Source of the DNA: Terriglobia bacterium | Lineage (GTDB): Bacteria > Acidobacteriota > Terriglobia > Bryobacterales > UBA6623 | NCBI GenBank assembly: GCA_009838515.1 | Contig: VXRL01000032.1 | Coordinates: 1-47,191 of the forward strand | DNA: 47,191 nt | Direction of reading: 5' to 3' | Part shown: positions 1 through 8,433 of the stretch, in pieces | How the letters are laid out: each line of letters starts with the position of its first letter | Numbering within the stretch: position 1 is the first letter of the stretch | Program-made: the position numbers and the translations under genes | Notes under the pieces: generated by a model | Database searches by the model: none | Told to the model about the DNA's origin: nothing | Seen by the model: the letters and a program-made list of their open reading frames with translations, nothing else

Positions 1-184
1 GCATTGTCGAACTGGCCACTGCGGCTGAGCGGGAGCGAACCATCCCATAAGTTATCACGGCGGCTGTCAGGGCCGTACGACGCTTGGCACAAGCACCCAC
101 CACGTGATCAAGACTCCCGACCCCCAATCGCCCACAGCTTCCGCCCGTTCATCGAGAAACCGGCCGGAGCCTTGCAAGAGGCGC
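1..184. other. left edge, no supported gene
   Basis: Nothing recognisable is encoded here on either strand. A 66-codon open frame at 4-204 has no family resemblance and no clear ribosome binding site, so it is not called. The stretch probably holds the promoter of the downstream toxin-antitoxin pair, but no convincing -35/-10 pair could be picked out. Confidence 0.4.
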
Positions 185-206
185 GCACACAATTCGGATT
201 GTGAGC
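185..206. promoter_or_regulatory. near-perfect palindrome at the antitoxin start (candidate operator)
   Basis: The sequence contains CACAAT-TCGG-ATTGTG (188-203) as a perfect inverted repeat. Two further pairs outside it (185-206 and 186-205) extend it across a single mismatch at 187/204. It covers the GTG start codon at 201. Type II toxin-antitoxin operons are usually autorepressed at palindromes near the antitoxin start, so an operator is the natural reading; this is inference. Confidence 0.5.
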
Positions 207-419
207 CGAGCCTGTGACATAGCGATAGAGAAGATGTCGGCGCTCCCAGCCGAGGAACAGGACCGGATCGCGCGGTGGATTCTCGGCGAGCTGCAGGATG
301 AGGAACGCTGGACTGAAGCGTTTTCGGATTCCCAAGATGCCCTGGGCGCTCTCGCCGATGAGGCCCGCACTGATATTGGAGCTGGCAGGGCGACGCAGCT
401 CGATCCCGACAAGCTGTGA
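201..419 (+). CDS. antitoxin of a type II toxin-antitoxin pair
   Basis: A 72-aa acidic protein. The N-terminal part is helical, with the segment ALPAEEQDRIARWIL (residues 14-28) followed by a run rich in Glu and Asp. This pattern is typical of short antitoxins paired with RelE/ParE-fold toxins, and it ends in a basic/acidic tail (LDPDKL) common in this group. The start chosen is GTG at 201, which keeps the first helix intact; an ATG at 234 is the alternative and would place the palindrome at 185-206 fully upstream. The stop overlaps the start of the next gene (GTGA), so the two are translationally coupled. It should neutralise the toxin and repress its own promoter. Confidence 0.65.
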   Translation: MSRACDIAIEKMSALPAEEQDRIARWILGELQDEERWTEAFSDSQDALGALADEARTDIGAGRATQLDPDKL

Positions 420-685
420 AATCGAGGGCAACGCCCCGTTCCTGGGCTGCCTATCGCGAAGTACCGACAGATATTCAGGGGCTCGCAAGAAAGGCGTATC
501 GTCTCTTCGCAAGCAATCCCCAACACCAAGGCCTCCGCGTCGAGAAGGTCCATGGCCACGAGCCGATCTACTCGGCCCGCGTGGCCCTCGGCCAACGTGC
601 CCTTGGTCTCCTTGAGGGTGATGACATTACACGGTATTGGATCGGAGCGCACGCCGACTACGAACGACTCCTCGCAAGACTCTGA
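416..685 (+). CDS. RelE/ParE-family toxin
   Basis: An 89-aa basic protein beginning at a GTG that overlaps the antitoxin stop by 4 nt. The order of motifs fits the RelE/ParE fold: an N-terminal helix pair with KAYRLFASNP, then strands containing RVEKVHGHEPIYSARV, an internal LGLLEGDDITRYWIG strand and a terminal HADYERLL helix. The family acts either as an mRNA interferase or as a gyrase poison; which applies here cannot be read from sequence. The HADYERLL end is characteristic of the small-toxin subgroup found beside LPAEEQD-type antitoxins. Full length, no frame damage. Confidence 0.7.
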   Translation: MKSRATPRSWAAYREVPTDIQGLARKAYRLFASNPQHQGLRVEKVHGHEPIYSARVALGQRALGLLEGDDITRYWIGAHADYERLLARL

Positions 686-792
686 CGAAGCTCCAAGGCA
701 GCCAGGCGGGTCGGCGATTGGTCGCGGGACATGCTGCCATTCACGACTCACTCAGGCTCGCCCGCCATCGGGATTGGTGCCTGCGCGAGCTC

Positions 793-1992
793 GTGATATG
801 CTCCCACTTGGTCGATACCCTTTTCTGGCTCTTCGCCGTCGCCGCCGTGCTGGCGACGCTCGCGTCTGTCAAGAGCGGCCGGCGCTTTGTTGAGTATGTC
901 GAATCGCGTACCAACCAGCCGCTGTCCGAGCCTGCCGGGGGCTGGCCAGCGGTCGCCCTGATCGTGCCTGTAAAAGGGGCCGAGCCCGGCCTGGCCGAGA
1001 ACCTGCGTTCGCTGGGGCGCCAGGACTACCCCGACGTGGAGCTGATGGTCTGCTACGCCGACGAAGGCGATGCGGCGGTCACCATAGCCAGGGCCACCCT
1101 GGGTCCAGCGTGTCGCTTCGTGGCAGCTGGCGAGCCTCCGCCGTACACCGGGGAGAAGGTCCACAACTTGCGGACCGCGGTCGAGGCGGTTGCCACAGAT
1201 CGAGAAGTGCTGGTCTTCGCCGATTCGGACGGCCAGGTTCGGTCCGATTGGATCCGCAGGCTTGTGGCGCCGCTGGCCGACGAGGGCATCGGGGCCACGA
1301 CGGCTTTCCGCTGGCACTTCCCGGAAGACGGCGGCTTCTGGCCGCTGTTGCGCAGCGTCTGGGATTCCGTGATCCCGACCATCATGGACAGCGAGGATCG
1401 CAGTTTCGCTTGGGGCGGGGGCACCGCGGTGTCATGCGAAGCGTTTCGCGCCGCTCGCGTGCTCGAGTACTGGCAGAGCGCTGTCAGCGACGACCTGCGG
1501 CTCACGCAGGCATTGCAAGATGCCGGCATGGGTGTCCGCTTCCTGCCTGAAGCGATGGTGGCGACAACCGGCCAGTGCGTGGGCTTGGATTTCCTCGCCT
1601 GGAGCGTGCGGCAGGCCACCATCACGCGGGTCTATCGGTTCAAGACTTGGCTGGGCGGTTGCCTGAGCCACATCGCCTATTGCGCGGCGCAATTGCTGTG
1701 CGTGCTCAAGCTATTCCAGGGCGACCTGATCGCTTTGTTTCCGCTGGCCCTGATCCTGCTGCCGGGCATGGCCAAGGGCGGCACCCGGGCCTACGTGTGC
1801 TCGCTGGTATTCCCCGATCGCGAGGCCTGGCTCGAGCGCTATGGCTGGGCCTATTTCTGGCTCACTCCGCTGGCGACTTGGGTGTGGCTTTATGCTTTCC
1901 TGCGCTCCGGGCTGACGCGGCGCATCCGCTGGCGCGGCCGCACATATGACTTGATCAGCGAGACGCGGGTTCGCGAGGTCGGCCGGAGCTAG
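793..1992 (+). CDS. membrane glycosyltransferase, GT2/GT21 (ceramide glucosyltransferase-like)
   Basis: About 399 aa. An N-terminal membrane helix (roughly residues 6-24) is followed by a GT-A catalytic domain opening with ALIVPVKGAEPGL. The nucleotide-sugar DxD-like motif ADSD lies near residue 143, the acceptor-side SDDLR near 233 and a QATITR segment near 276, which corresponds to the (Q/R)xxRW region of GT21 enzymes. Two or three C-terminal membrane helices follow. The family transfers a sugar from a nucleotide sugar to a lipid such as ceramide or a hopanoid precursor on the cytoplasmic face; the acceptor here is unknown. The GTG at 793 is chosen because it sits just before the first helix; the open frame continues upstream to 637, into the toxin gene. 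Converges on the next gene with a 20-nt gap. Confidence 0.7.
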   Translation: MICSHLVDTLFWLFAVAAVLATLASVKSGRRFVEYVESRTNQPLSEPAGGWPAVALIVPVKGAEPGLAENLRSLGRQDYPDVELMVCYADEGDAAVTIARATLGPACRFVAAGEPPPYTGEKVHNLRTAVEAVATDREVLVFADSDGQVRSDWIRRLVAPLADEGIGATTAFRWHFPEDGGFWPLLRSVWDSVIPTIMDSEDRSFAWGGGTAVSCEAFRAARVLEYWQSAVSDDLRLTQALQDAGMGVRFLPEAMVATTGQCVGLDFLAWSVRQATITRVYRFKTWLGGCLSHIAYCAAQLLCVLKLFQGDLIALFPLALILLPGMAKGGTRAYVCSLVFPDREAWLERYGWAYFWLTPLATWVWLYAFLRSGLTRRIRWRGRTYDLISETRVREVGRS

Positions 1993-2012
1993 TGACGTGC
2001 GCCGCTGCGCCG

Positions 2013-3626
2013 TCATTGGCGCTCGACCAAGCGGATCACGGGGGCGAGCATGTTGTCGACCGGCGCATAGTCGTCGGTCAGCACTAGTCCGTGCGAGCGT
2101 TCGCGCAATAGCGCCGTGTGTTGCGGCGAGAGCAGGTCCGCCGCGTACTTCACATAGTCGAGGTCTTGGACGGGCAGCAGGCGCGTCGATCCCACCACCA
2201 CGAACGTGTCCCGCTCGTCTTCGTCGGTAGGCCCGCCCGGCGATGTGCCGAAGGTATACACGTAGGGGAACACCTGCTCTACGGTGTTGATCATGGCCCC
2301 CAGGAAGCGGCCCGAGCGGAAGACATCGATCGTGTTGGCCAAGAACACGGAGTCATCGCTCATCACGGCGCGGAGCTTGCGAACGTATTCCAGCGTTGTG
2401 AGGTGAAATGGGGGCGAATAGTGGTTGAACGCGTCGTTGTAGACAAGGTCGAACTTGCGTTCGAGCGCGCCGCGCCGCGCTTGGAAGAAGAGCTCGTCAA
2501 TCCGGTTGCGAGCGTCCATGTGCCCGATCCGGAGCGGGGTGTCAGGTTCGAGGTCAAACGCGTCGAAGGCGGCTCGCGTCACCTGCGGGTCGATTTCGAC
2601 GACCTCCCCGATGCCGCGCGGGTAGTTCCGCAGAAACCAGCGAGGGAAGACATAGCCCCCGCCTCCGAGGAATAGCGCGCGCACCTCTTGGTCGGGGTGA
2701 TAGGCTCGCACCGCCTCGTTGGTGATCCCCGCATAGACGCGCTCGTAGTCGTAGTGCAGGTTGTCGGGATCGTTCAGATCTACGTAGGCATGGACCAAGT
2801 GATCCAGCGTCATCGAGCGCAGGCCCGCAGTTTCGATGACCTCTTCCACGCGGATCACCGAATACTGCGACTCGTCGTGGTATAGCACCGCCTCCGTGCG
2901 TAGCTCGCGGTAACCGAGCCTCTCGCCGACTACCCGCGCCCACGGGAACGGCGCCCAGGCGGCGAACATGACCGCGATCAGAACGCCCGTCCACAGATAG
3001 GGCAGGAGGCTGGCGCCCCCGTACAAGAGCGCGATCAGCAGCAGCACGCCGGCGACAGACAGCAACACCGCTGTCGTGCCCATCTCGGCGATCAGCACGT
3101 AGCCCGTCAGGAACGTGCCGAGAATGCTGCCGATTGCGCCCCACGAGTAGACGTTGCCGATCGTGCGGCCGAGCCGCTGTCCCAACACGATGGCCATCTT
3201 GGCGGCCGATGGGCTGATCATGCCCAGCAAGCACGACGGGGCGAAGAACACCAAGAAAACGTGCAGCGCGATCCGGACCGGCCATTCCAGCTCGCGCAGG
3301 AATTCCATGCCGCCAATGCGGTTGTTGAGGACCGGGATCAGCAGGCAGTTGGCCGATGCGACCAAGAAAATCAGGCTGAGCGTCTCCTTGGGGGGGAACC
3401 GGTCCGCCAGCCGTCCGCCGATGTAGTTGCCGGCAGCGATGCCAGACAGGACGATGCCGATGACTGAGGTCCAGGTATAGAGCGAGCTTCCGACGTGGCG
3501 GGCGATGAGCCGGCCCGCCACGAGTTCGAGCACCATGATGCACAGGCTCGACACGAACACCGTGGCGATTGGCACGACCCAGGCCCAGCGCGAAACGCTT
3601 CGAGTGCTTGCTTGCTCGGAATCCAT
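2013..3626 (-). CDS. fused membrane domain / spermidine synthase-like protein
   Basis: 537 aa from the ATG at 3626 (an in-frame start 60 nt upstream adds a low-complexity leader). The first half holds about seven hydrophobic helices, beginning near residue 15 and including FVSSLCIMVLELVAGRLIA. It resembles the membrane part of 'fused MFS/spermidine synthase' proteins. The second half is a Rossmann methyltransferase-like domain: ALFLGGGGYVFPRWF is the glycine-rich loop, VVEIDPQV supplies the acidic residue that binds the nucleoside, and FDLVYNDAFNHYSPP corresponds to the catalytic region of polyamine synthases. Whether it makes a polyamine is not proven. Lies 81 nt downstream of glyA on the same strand and could be cotranscribed. 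Confidence 0.75.
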   Translation of the reverse strand: MDSEQASTRSVSRWAWVVPIATVFVSSLCIMVLELVAGRLIARHVGSSLYTWTSVIGIVLSGIAAGNYIGGRLADRFPPKETLSLIFLVASANCLLIPVLNNRIGGMEFLRELEWPVRIALHVFLVFFAPSCLLGMISPSAAKMAIVLGQRLGRTIGNVYSWGAIGSILGTFLTGYVLIAEMGTTAVLLSVAGVLLLIALLYGGASLLPYLWTGVLIAVMFAAWAPFPWARVVGERLGYRELRTEAVLYHDESQYSVIRVEEVIETAGLRSMTLDHLVHAYVDLNDPDNLHYDYERVYAGITNEAVRAYHPDQEVRALFLGGGGYVFPRWFLRNYPRGIGEVVEIDPQVTRAAFDAFDLEPDTPLRIGHMDARNRIDELFFQARRGALERKFDLVYNDAFNHYSPPFHLTTLEYVRKLRAVMSDDSVFLANTIDVFRSGRFLGAMINTVEQVFPYVYTFGTSPGGPTDEDERDTFVVVGSTRLLPVQDLDYVKYAADLLSPQHTALLRERSHGLVLTDDYAPVDNMLAPVIRLVERQ

Positions 3627-3707
3627 CGCACCGCCGCCGGGAGTGGGCGTTGCCGCTCCGCCAGATCGTGGCGGGCCGCGTTTCAAGCGTAGCGGATCAA
3701 GATCGCC

Positions 3708-4973
3708 CTAGCTTGGGATGCCGGGAACGGGAAAGGCGGCGCACAGCGCCTGCACCTCGTCCTTGAGCTTCCGGAGGCCGGTCTCGTCGTCGGGCTTCCG
3801 CAATGCCGCGAGCATGAAGCCGCCCAGCGCCTCCATCTCGGATTCGCCCATTCCGCGGGTTGTCGCCGCAGGCGTGCCGAGGCGGATTCCGCTGGGGCGC
3901 AGCGGCGGGTTCGGGTCGTCGGGAACGACCTGCTTGTTGCAAGTGATCGCGATCTCGTCCAGGGCGTTCTCGGCCACTCGGCCGTTGATGCCGAAGCTGC
4001 GCACGCAGTCCACGACCATCATGTGGTTGGCCGTGCCGCCGGTGACTAGTTCCGCTCCCCCGTTAAGCAGGGCCCGGGCAAGCGCTCGGGAGTTTGCGAG
4101 CACCAGCTGGCAATATTGCTTGAACTCAGGTTGCTGGGCCTTGCCGAGCGCGACCGCGGTGGCGGCCACCTGATTCATGTGCGGCCCACCCTGCAAGCCG
4201 GGGAAGACAGACTGGTCGATGGCCTTGCGGAACTCTCCGCGGCACATAATCATGCCCCCGCGCGGCCCGCGCATCGACTTGTGGGTGGTGGTGGTGACGA
4301 GGTCGAAGCCGGCGTCGAACGGGTTGGACAGCGCCCCTCCGGCGATCAGCCCGCCAATATGGGACACGTCGGCAAGGGTCAGTGCGCCGACCTCGTCGGC
4401 GATGTCCTTGAACGGCCTGTAGTCGTAGTCCCTCGGGTACGAGGAGTAGCCGCAGACGATCATCTTGGGCCGGCGTGCCAGCGCGGCCTGGCGCAGCTCG
4501 TCGAAATCGATGCGGCCCTCGGAATCAGGCTCGGTCTTGTAGCGGATCCAGTCGAACAGGCGCCCCATGTGGGACACCGGGGCACCGTGGGTGAGGTGGC
4601 CGCCGTGGGACAGGTCCATGCCCATCACAGTGTCGCCTGGCTGCAGCAGCGCGAGATACGCGGCGGCGTTCATCGGGGCGCCGGAGAGCGGCTGGACGTT
4701 GGCATGGTCGCACCGGAACAGTTGCTTGGCGCGCTCGCGCGCCAGCCGCTCGATGGCGTCGGTAAACTCCTGCCCTCCGTAGTAGCGGCGGCCAGGGTAG
4801 CCCTCGGAGTACTTGTTGGTGAACACGGAGCCGAGCGTGGTCAGCACCTCCGGGTAGGTGTAGTTCTCGGACGGGATCATCTCGACACCGGAGGCCTGGC
4901 GCGTCTCCTCGCCGGTCAGCGCCGAAAAAATATCAGGGTCGTTGCGTTCTAGCAGGTCGCGGGATGAGAGCAT
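3708..4973 (-). CDS. glyA: serine hydroxymethyltransferase
   Basis: 421 aa, the usual length. Converts serine and tetrahydrofolate to glycine and 5,10-methylene-tetrahydrofolate in the cytoplasm with PLP. Visible signatures are IPSENYTYPEVL near the N terminus, NKYSEGYPGRRYYGG, the Schiff-base lysine in TTTTHKSMRGPRGG (Lys232) and the C-terminal IRLGTPAATTRGM. The start is the ATG at 4973; the open frame runs another 303 nt upstream, but that extension has no family similarity. Upstream is a 306-nt divergent region. The spermidine-synthase-like gene follows in the same direction. Confidence 0.95.
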   Translation of the reverse strand: MLSSRDLLERNDPDIFSALTGEETRQASGVEMIPSENYTYPEVLTTLGSVFTNKYSEGYPGRRYYGGQEFTDAIERLARERAKQLFRCDHANVQPLSGAPMNAAAYLALLQPGDTVMGMDLSHGGHLTHGAPVSHMGRLFDWIRYKTEPDSEGRIDFDELRQAALARRPKMIVCGYSSYPRDYDYRPFKDIADEVGALTLADVSHIGGLIAGGALSNPFDAGFDLVTTTTHKSMRGPRGGMIMCRGEFRKAIDQSVFPGLQGGPHMNQVAATAVALGKAQQPEFKQYCQLVLANSRALARALLNGGAELVTGGTANHMMVVDCVRSFGINGRVAENALDEIAITCNKQVVPDDPNPPLRPSGIRLGTPAATTRGMGESEMEALGGFMLAALRKPDDETGLRKLKDEVQALCAAFPVPGIPS

Positions 4974-5279
4974 GCAAATGTCCGAACCCCCTATTGTCAC
5001 GCAGTCCGGGCGACCGGCCGGTTGGAGGCACGGCCGCCTACCTTCACGAACTTTTAACGGACTTGTTGCATGCGGGTAACACGGCGTGGCTAGCCTTGGA
5101 TTCTGGGTTGAGCGGCTGGGGCACCAGCGCAAGGCCTGGCGTTGCGGCTCCCGATTTCGCCAGATTTCTTGGATGTCTGCGGAAGAGTACGCAGCGGCCT
5201 TTCGATGGCTGGACGGTACCGCTGCGAACGCAGCTGGGGTCGGCGAGCTGAACGAAATGCAGCTCAAGGAGAACACTGA
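4974..5279. other. divergent intergenic region between glyA and the beta-helix gene
   Basis: A 306-nt stretch with no supported gene. It must carry promoters for both flanking genes. On the minus strand, TTACCC and TAAAAG separated by 17 nt (about 5053-5081) are a weak candidate for glyA. AAGGAG at 5266-5271 is a clear ribosome binding site 8 nt before the ATG at 5280. No riboswitch-like structure was recognised, although glyA genes are sometimes controlled by glycine or SAH riboswitches. Confidence 0.35.
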
Positions 5280-7001
5280 ATGACACGCAACCGGATTGGG
5301 CGCCTGCTGGCGATCTCACTCTTTACCCTGCCGTTCGTCGCGGCGGCCCAAACTTCGGGCGATGCCGCAATGATGGACGAAACCGCGATGAGCGGGCCGC
5401 TATCGCCGACGGCGATGAAGGCGATGGTCTGGACCGACAAGCTCGGCTATTCGACGGACGAGCAGATGAACGTGTATCTGACCCTTGATCCGATGGGCGA
5501 CACGAACGCCTACACGTGCTTCGTCTACCGCGAGAATATCGAAACCGGCGAGCGCCAGTACCTGCCGCTGACGGACGGCGCGGTGCTGACCGACAGCGTC
5601 GTGGACTCGGCGGGACAGACTGTCGACAATGCCATGGCCGCCGCGGTGACTTCCATGGATCAGACTCGCATCTGGGCCGGCGATGTGCCGGCGGCGGGCC
5701 TGTGGCAGTGGGTTGGCGAACTGCGCAGCGCCGACGGCACGCAGGTGGTGAAGAAGATCTACGGCAAGTTCGTGGTCGCGCAGGAATCGGATGTACAGCT
5801 CGGCTCTGACGGTACCGATACCGAGATCTCGACGGACACGACTTGGACTAACGACACCATTTACCGGATCCGGCACCAAGTCTTCGTCAACTCTGGAGCC
5901 ACGCTGACGATCGAGCCGGGCACTCTCATCCAAGCGAGCGGCCAGAATGCCGTCATCGTCGTGGAAAAGGGCGGCAAGATCATGGCTGAGGGCCGTCGCG
6001 AGGCTCCCATTGTGATGACCTGTGACCAACCGGTCGGGCAGCGCGAGTCGGGCTGCTGGGCCGGTCTGATCGTCTTGGGCAACGCCCCCATGACTCGCGG
6101 TACGGGCCTCGCCGAGGGCGTGATCCCGGAGACGCGGCCGGCGTATGGCGGTGACGATCCGATGGACTCCAGCGGTGTGCTGCGCTACGTGCGCGTTGAG
6201 TTTGCCGGCGTTGATTTCAACCCCGAGACCCAGCCCAATGCCTTCGGCTTCCACGGCGTGGGCGCCGGCACGGTGATCGACCACATCCAGGCGCACGAGG
6301 CCGAGGACGACGGCATCGAGTTCTTCGGCGGCACTGCCGATTGCACATACTGCGTCTCTAGCGGCTCCAAGGACGATTCGCTCGACTGGGCGTTTGGCTG
6401 GCAGGGCACCGCACAGTATGTATTCATCCAGCAAGATCCGCTGGCTGACAACGGTATCGAAGCCGACAACGACAGCCAGGGATTCGACCGCACGCCGCGC
6501 TCACATCCCCATCTCTACAACGTCACGCTCGTGGGCGGTTTGGCCCAAGACGAGAACTCCAGTTCGGGTGACGGCATGCGGCTTCGCGTCGGCACGGCGA
6601 TCACGGCGCGCAACGTCCTGTTGACCGGATTCGGCGGCGAGGCACTCGATGTGCGCGACAACTCGCCGGCGCTCTTCTCGGACGGCACGAGCAGCATTGC
6701 CAACGCAATCATCCACTCCAACGGCGGCAGTACGGGCGCCGACCAGATCGCGGGTGATGTCGCATCTTCCGTGGAGTACATGGACGTCGATCCGATGCTG
6801 GTCAACGTGCGCTTCGAGGCGAACCCCGATCCGCGCCCGACGTTGGGATCGCCGGCCCTGCTGATCGGCAACGCTGCCACACCACCCGGCACAGGCTCGC
6901 TCGACACGAGCGCGCAATTCATCGGTGCCTTCGGCGACGAGAACTGGCTCGAAGAGTGGACCTTCTTCGGAGACGAATTCGACTACGACGTCGCCGAATA
7001 G
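5280..7001 (+). CDS. secreted right-handed beta-helix protein
   Basis: 573 aa. A signal peptide (basic MTRNRIGRLL, hydrophobic core, AAAQ cleavage area near residue 24) precedes a roughly 170-residue N-terminal region of unknown fold. From about residue 190 there are short alternating strands typical of parallel beta-helix proteins: HQVFVNSGATLTIEPGTLI, VIVVEKGGKIMAEG, APIVMTCDQP, and later VIDHIQAHEAEDDGIEFFGG. Similar proteins occur in Bacteroidota and Acidobacteriota as surface or outer-membrane-associated proteins, usually without a known ligand. Four Cys residues (MTCDQP, SGCWAG, CTYC) could form disulfides. The C-terminal EEWTFFGDEFDYDVAE is acidic and shows no sorting signal I recognise. 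A perfect hairpin lies 58 nt after the stop. Confidence 0.7.
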   Translation: MTRNRIGRLLAISLFTLPFVAAAQTSGDAAMMDETAMSGPLSPTAMKAMVWTDKLGYSTDEQMNVYLTLDPMGDTNAYTCFVYRENIETGERQYLPLTDGAVLTDSVVDSAGQTVDNAMAAAVTSMDQTRIWAGDVPAAGLWQWVGELRSADGTQVVKKIYGKFVVAQESDVQLGSDGTDTEISTDTTWTNDTIYRIRHQVFVNSGATLTIEPGTLIQASGQNAVIVVEKGGKIMAEGRREAPIVMTCDQPVGQRESGCWAGLIVLGNAPMTRGTGLAEGVIPETRPAYGGDDPMDSSGVLRYVRVEFAGVDFNPETQPNAFGFHGVGAGTVIDHIQAHEAEDDGIEFFGGTADCTYCVSSGSKDDSLDWAFGWQGTAQYVFIQQDPLADNGIEADNDSQGFDRTPRSHPHLYNVTLVGGLAQDENSSSGDGMRLRVGTAITARNVLLTGFGGEALDVRDNSPALFSDGTSSIANAIIHSNGGSTGADQIAGDVASSVEYMDVDPMLVNVRFEANPDPRPTLGSPALLIGNAATPPGTGSLDTSAQFIGAFGDENWLEEWTFFGDEFDYDVAE

Positions 7002-7058
7002 CCCGGGCCTCTCCTTTCTCAGCTCCCCTCGCCCGCTAGCCGGAGAGCGTTCTCGCAG

Positions 7059-7084
7059 GAAGCAGTCCTAGGGCGGACTGCTTC
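7059..7084. terminator. perfect 10-bp hairpin between convergent genes
   Basis: GAAGCAGTCC (7059-7068), a six-base loop TAGGGC and the exact reverse complement GGACTGCTTC (7075-7084). It sits 58 nt after the stop of the plus-strand beta-helix gene and 167 nt beyond the stop of the minus-strand TPR/TonB gene, so it could end transcripts from both sides. There is no T-run on either side, so it is either a non-canonical terminator or an RNA-stabilising stem. Confidence 0.5.
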
Positions 7085-7250
7085 ACGGAACCTCGGCTAT
7101 CCGGACCTAGGCTTCCGGCGCATGAGGTCCATCGGCGCTGTCTGGCCGCTGTCTGGCCGACGGACCTTTAACCGCAAGCGAGCGGTTCGATCATGGCTGG
7201 TTTGCGGGACGTCAAGTGTGCTTCTCTTGATACGTTTTCGAGGGAATCAG

Positions 7251-8252
7251 CTAGATCAGGCGGAACGCGATCTCCAATCGCAGCCGCGACGGCACTTTGC
7301 GGCCTCCGCTGCGAGCTGGACGGAAACGCCACTGCTGCACGGCTTCTACGGCCTTGTCATCGAGGCCAAGACCTAGGTAGCGCAGGACAAGGATATTGGC
7401 AGGCACTCCGTCCGCGTCCACATCGACTTGAAGCAACACGCTGCCTTCGTGATTTGCGATCCGCGCTTCGTCCGTGTAGTCGGGCTCGGTGCGCTCGATC
7501 AGCACGGCCGGCTGGACACCGGCGCCCGCAGCCAGCTCCCCTAGGTCTGCCGGGTTCGCCGGAGTTGACTGCTCCCGGCGGAGTTGGAGGGCGCGCTCCT
7601 CGAACTCCGCCGCGTCGGTCGGTCGCGACAGCTTGTGCAGCAGCCGGGCCAGGTGGTCCAGCGTCATGATCGTATCCGGATGATCTTCGCCGAGGCCCTT
7701 CTCGCGGATCTCGAGCGCGGTGCGGTAGTAGGACTCGGCCTTTGCGTAGAAAACCTGATTCTCGTAGAGCACCGCAAGATTGTTCACGGCGGCAGCCACG
7801 TCGGCGTGATCCCGGCCGAGAAGACGTGTTCGGGTGGCGAACGCCAGCTTGTAGAAGTTCTCCGCCTCCGTGTACTTGACGCGCAGGTGATAGTAGCGCC
7901 CGATGTCATTGAGCAATGCCGCGTACTCCAGGCTCTCGGAGCCCCACGCCAGCCGCCCGATCTCGTCGGCCTCGCGATAGAGCTGCTCCGGCACGGCGTA
8001 GTCGCCCCGGCTCAAGTGCAGCTTGGCCAGCTCCATCAGCGGTACCACCCGTCGAGGGTCGTCTGGGGAGAAGCCGCGCGCTTCCTCGCGCGCCCGCCGC
8101 AGCAGGCGGGCCGCTTGCTCAAACTCCTTGGTTGCGAGGGCCTGCCGGGCCGAGCGGATGGACTCGTCCCACGCCCCGTCCTGCGCCCGTCCCGAACCGG
8201 CACACAACGCCACCGAGGCCGCAACCACTACCGTGAGGAAATTGCGTCCCAC
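7251..8252 (-). CDS. TPR repeat protein with TonB C-terminal domain
   Basis: 333 aa starting at a GTG. A signal peptide or anchor (MGRNFLTVVVAASVALCAG) is followed by tetratricopeptide repeats at about residues 30-215, of the kinesin-light-chain type (ALEIREKGLGEDHPDT, FATRTRLLGRDHADV). A TonB C-terminal domain follows from about 245 to the end (RTEPDYTDEARIANHEGSVLLQVDVDADG ... VQQWRFRPA). TonB C-terminal domains contact outer-membrane receptors. Here the domain is joined to periplasmic TPRs and lacks the usual Pro-rich spanner, so it may be an adaptor and not a classical energy transducer. No ExbB/ExbD genes are nearby. It could serve the two receptors in this window, but that is a guess. 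Confidence 0.75.
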   Translation of the reverse strand: MGRNFLTVVVAASVALCAGSGRAQDGAWDESIRSARQALATKEFEQAARLLRRAREEARGFSPDDPRRVVPLMELAKLHLSRGDYAVPEQLYREADEIGRLAWGSESLEYAALLNDIGRYYHLRVKYTEAENFYKLAFATRTRLLGRDHADVAAAVNNLAVLYENQVFYAKAESYYRTALEIREKGLGEDHPDTIMTLDHLARLLHKLSRPTDAAEFEERALQLRREQSTPANPADLGELAAGAGVQPAVLIERTEPDYTDEARIANHEGSVLLQVDVDADGVPANILVLRYLGLGLDDKAVEAVQQWRFRPARSGGRKVPSRLRLEIAFRLI

Positions 8253-8433
8253 CGTTGGAATTCACTATTCATTGCGGGTCCGGTGCAGATCAAGCCACCG
8301 CACCCGCGACACCCTGAACCTCCAGTTTATCAACACCTCGGACTTCCCAGTGCGCCGGAACGTGTCGTCGAGCCATGACTTGGCGCCGCTCGTGGCTGGG
8401 TTCTCGACCCTTTCGGCTGCCATCGAGCGCGGC

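Noticed and set aside
4116..4952. 278-codon plus-strand open frame opposite glyA
   Set aside because: Antisense shadow of glyA, whose own motifs are complete.
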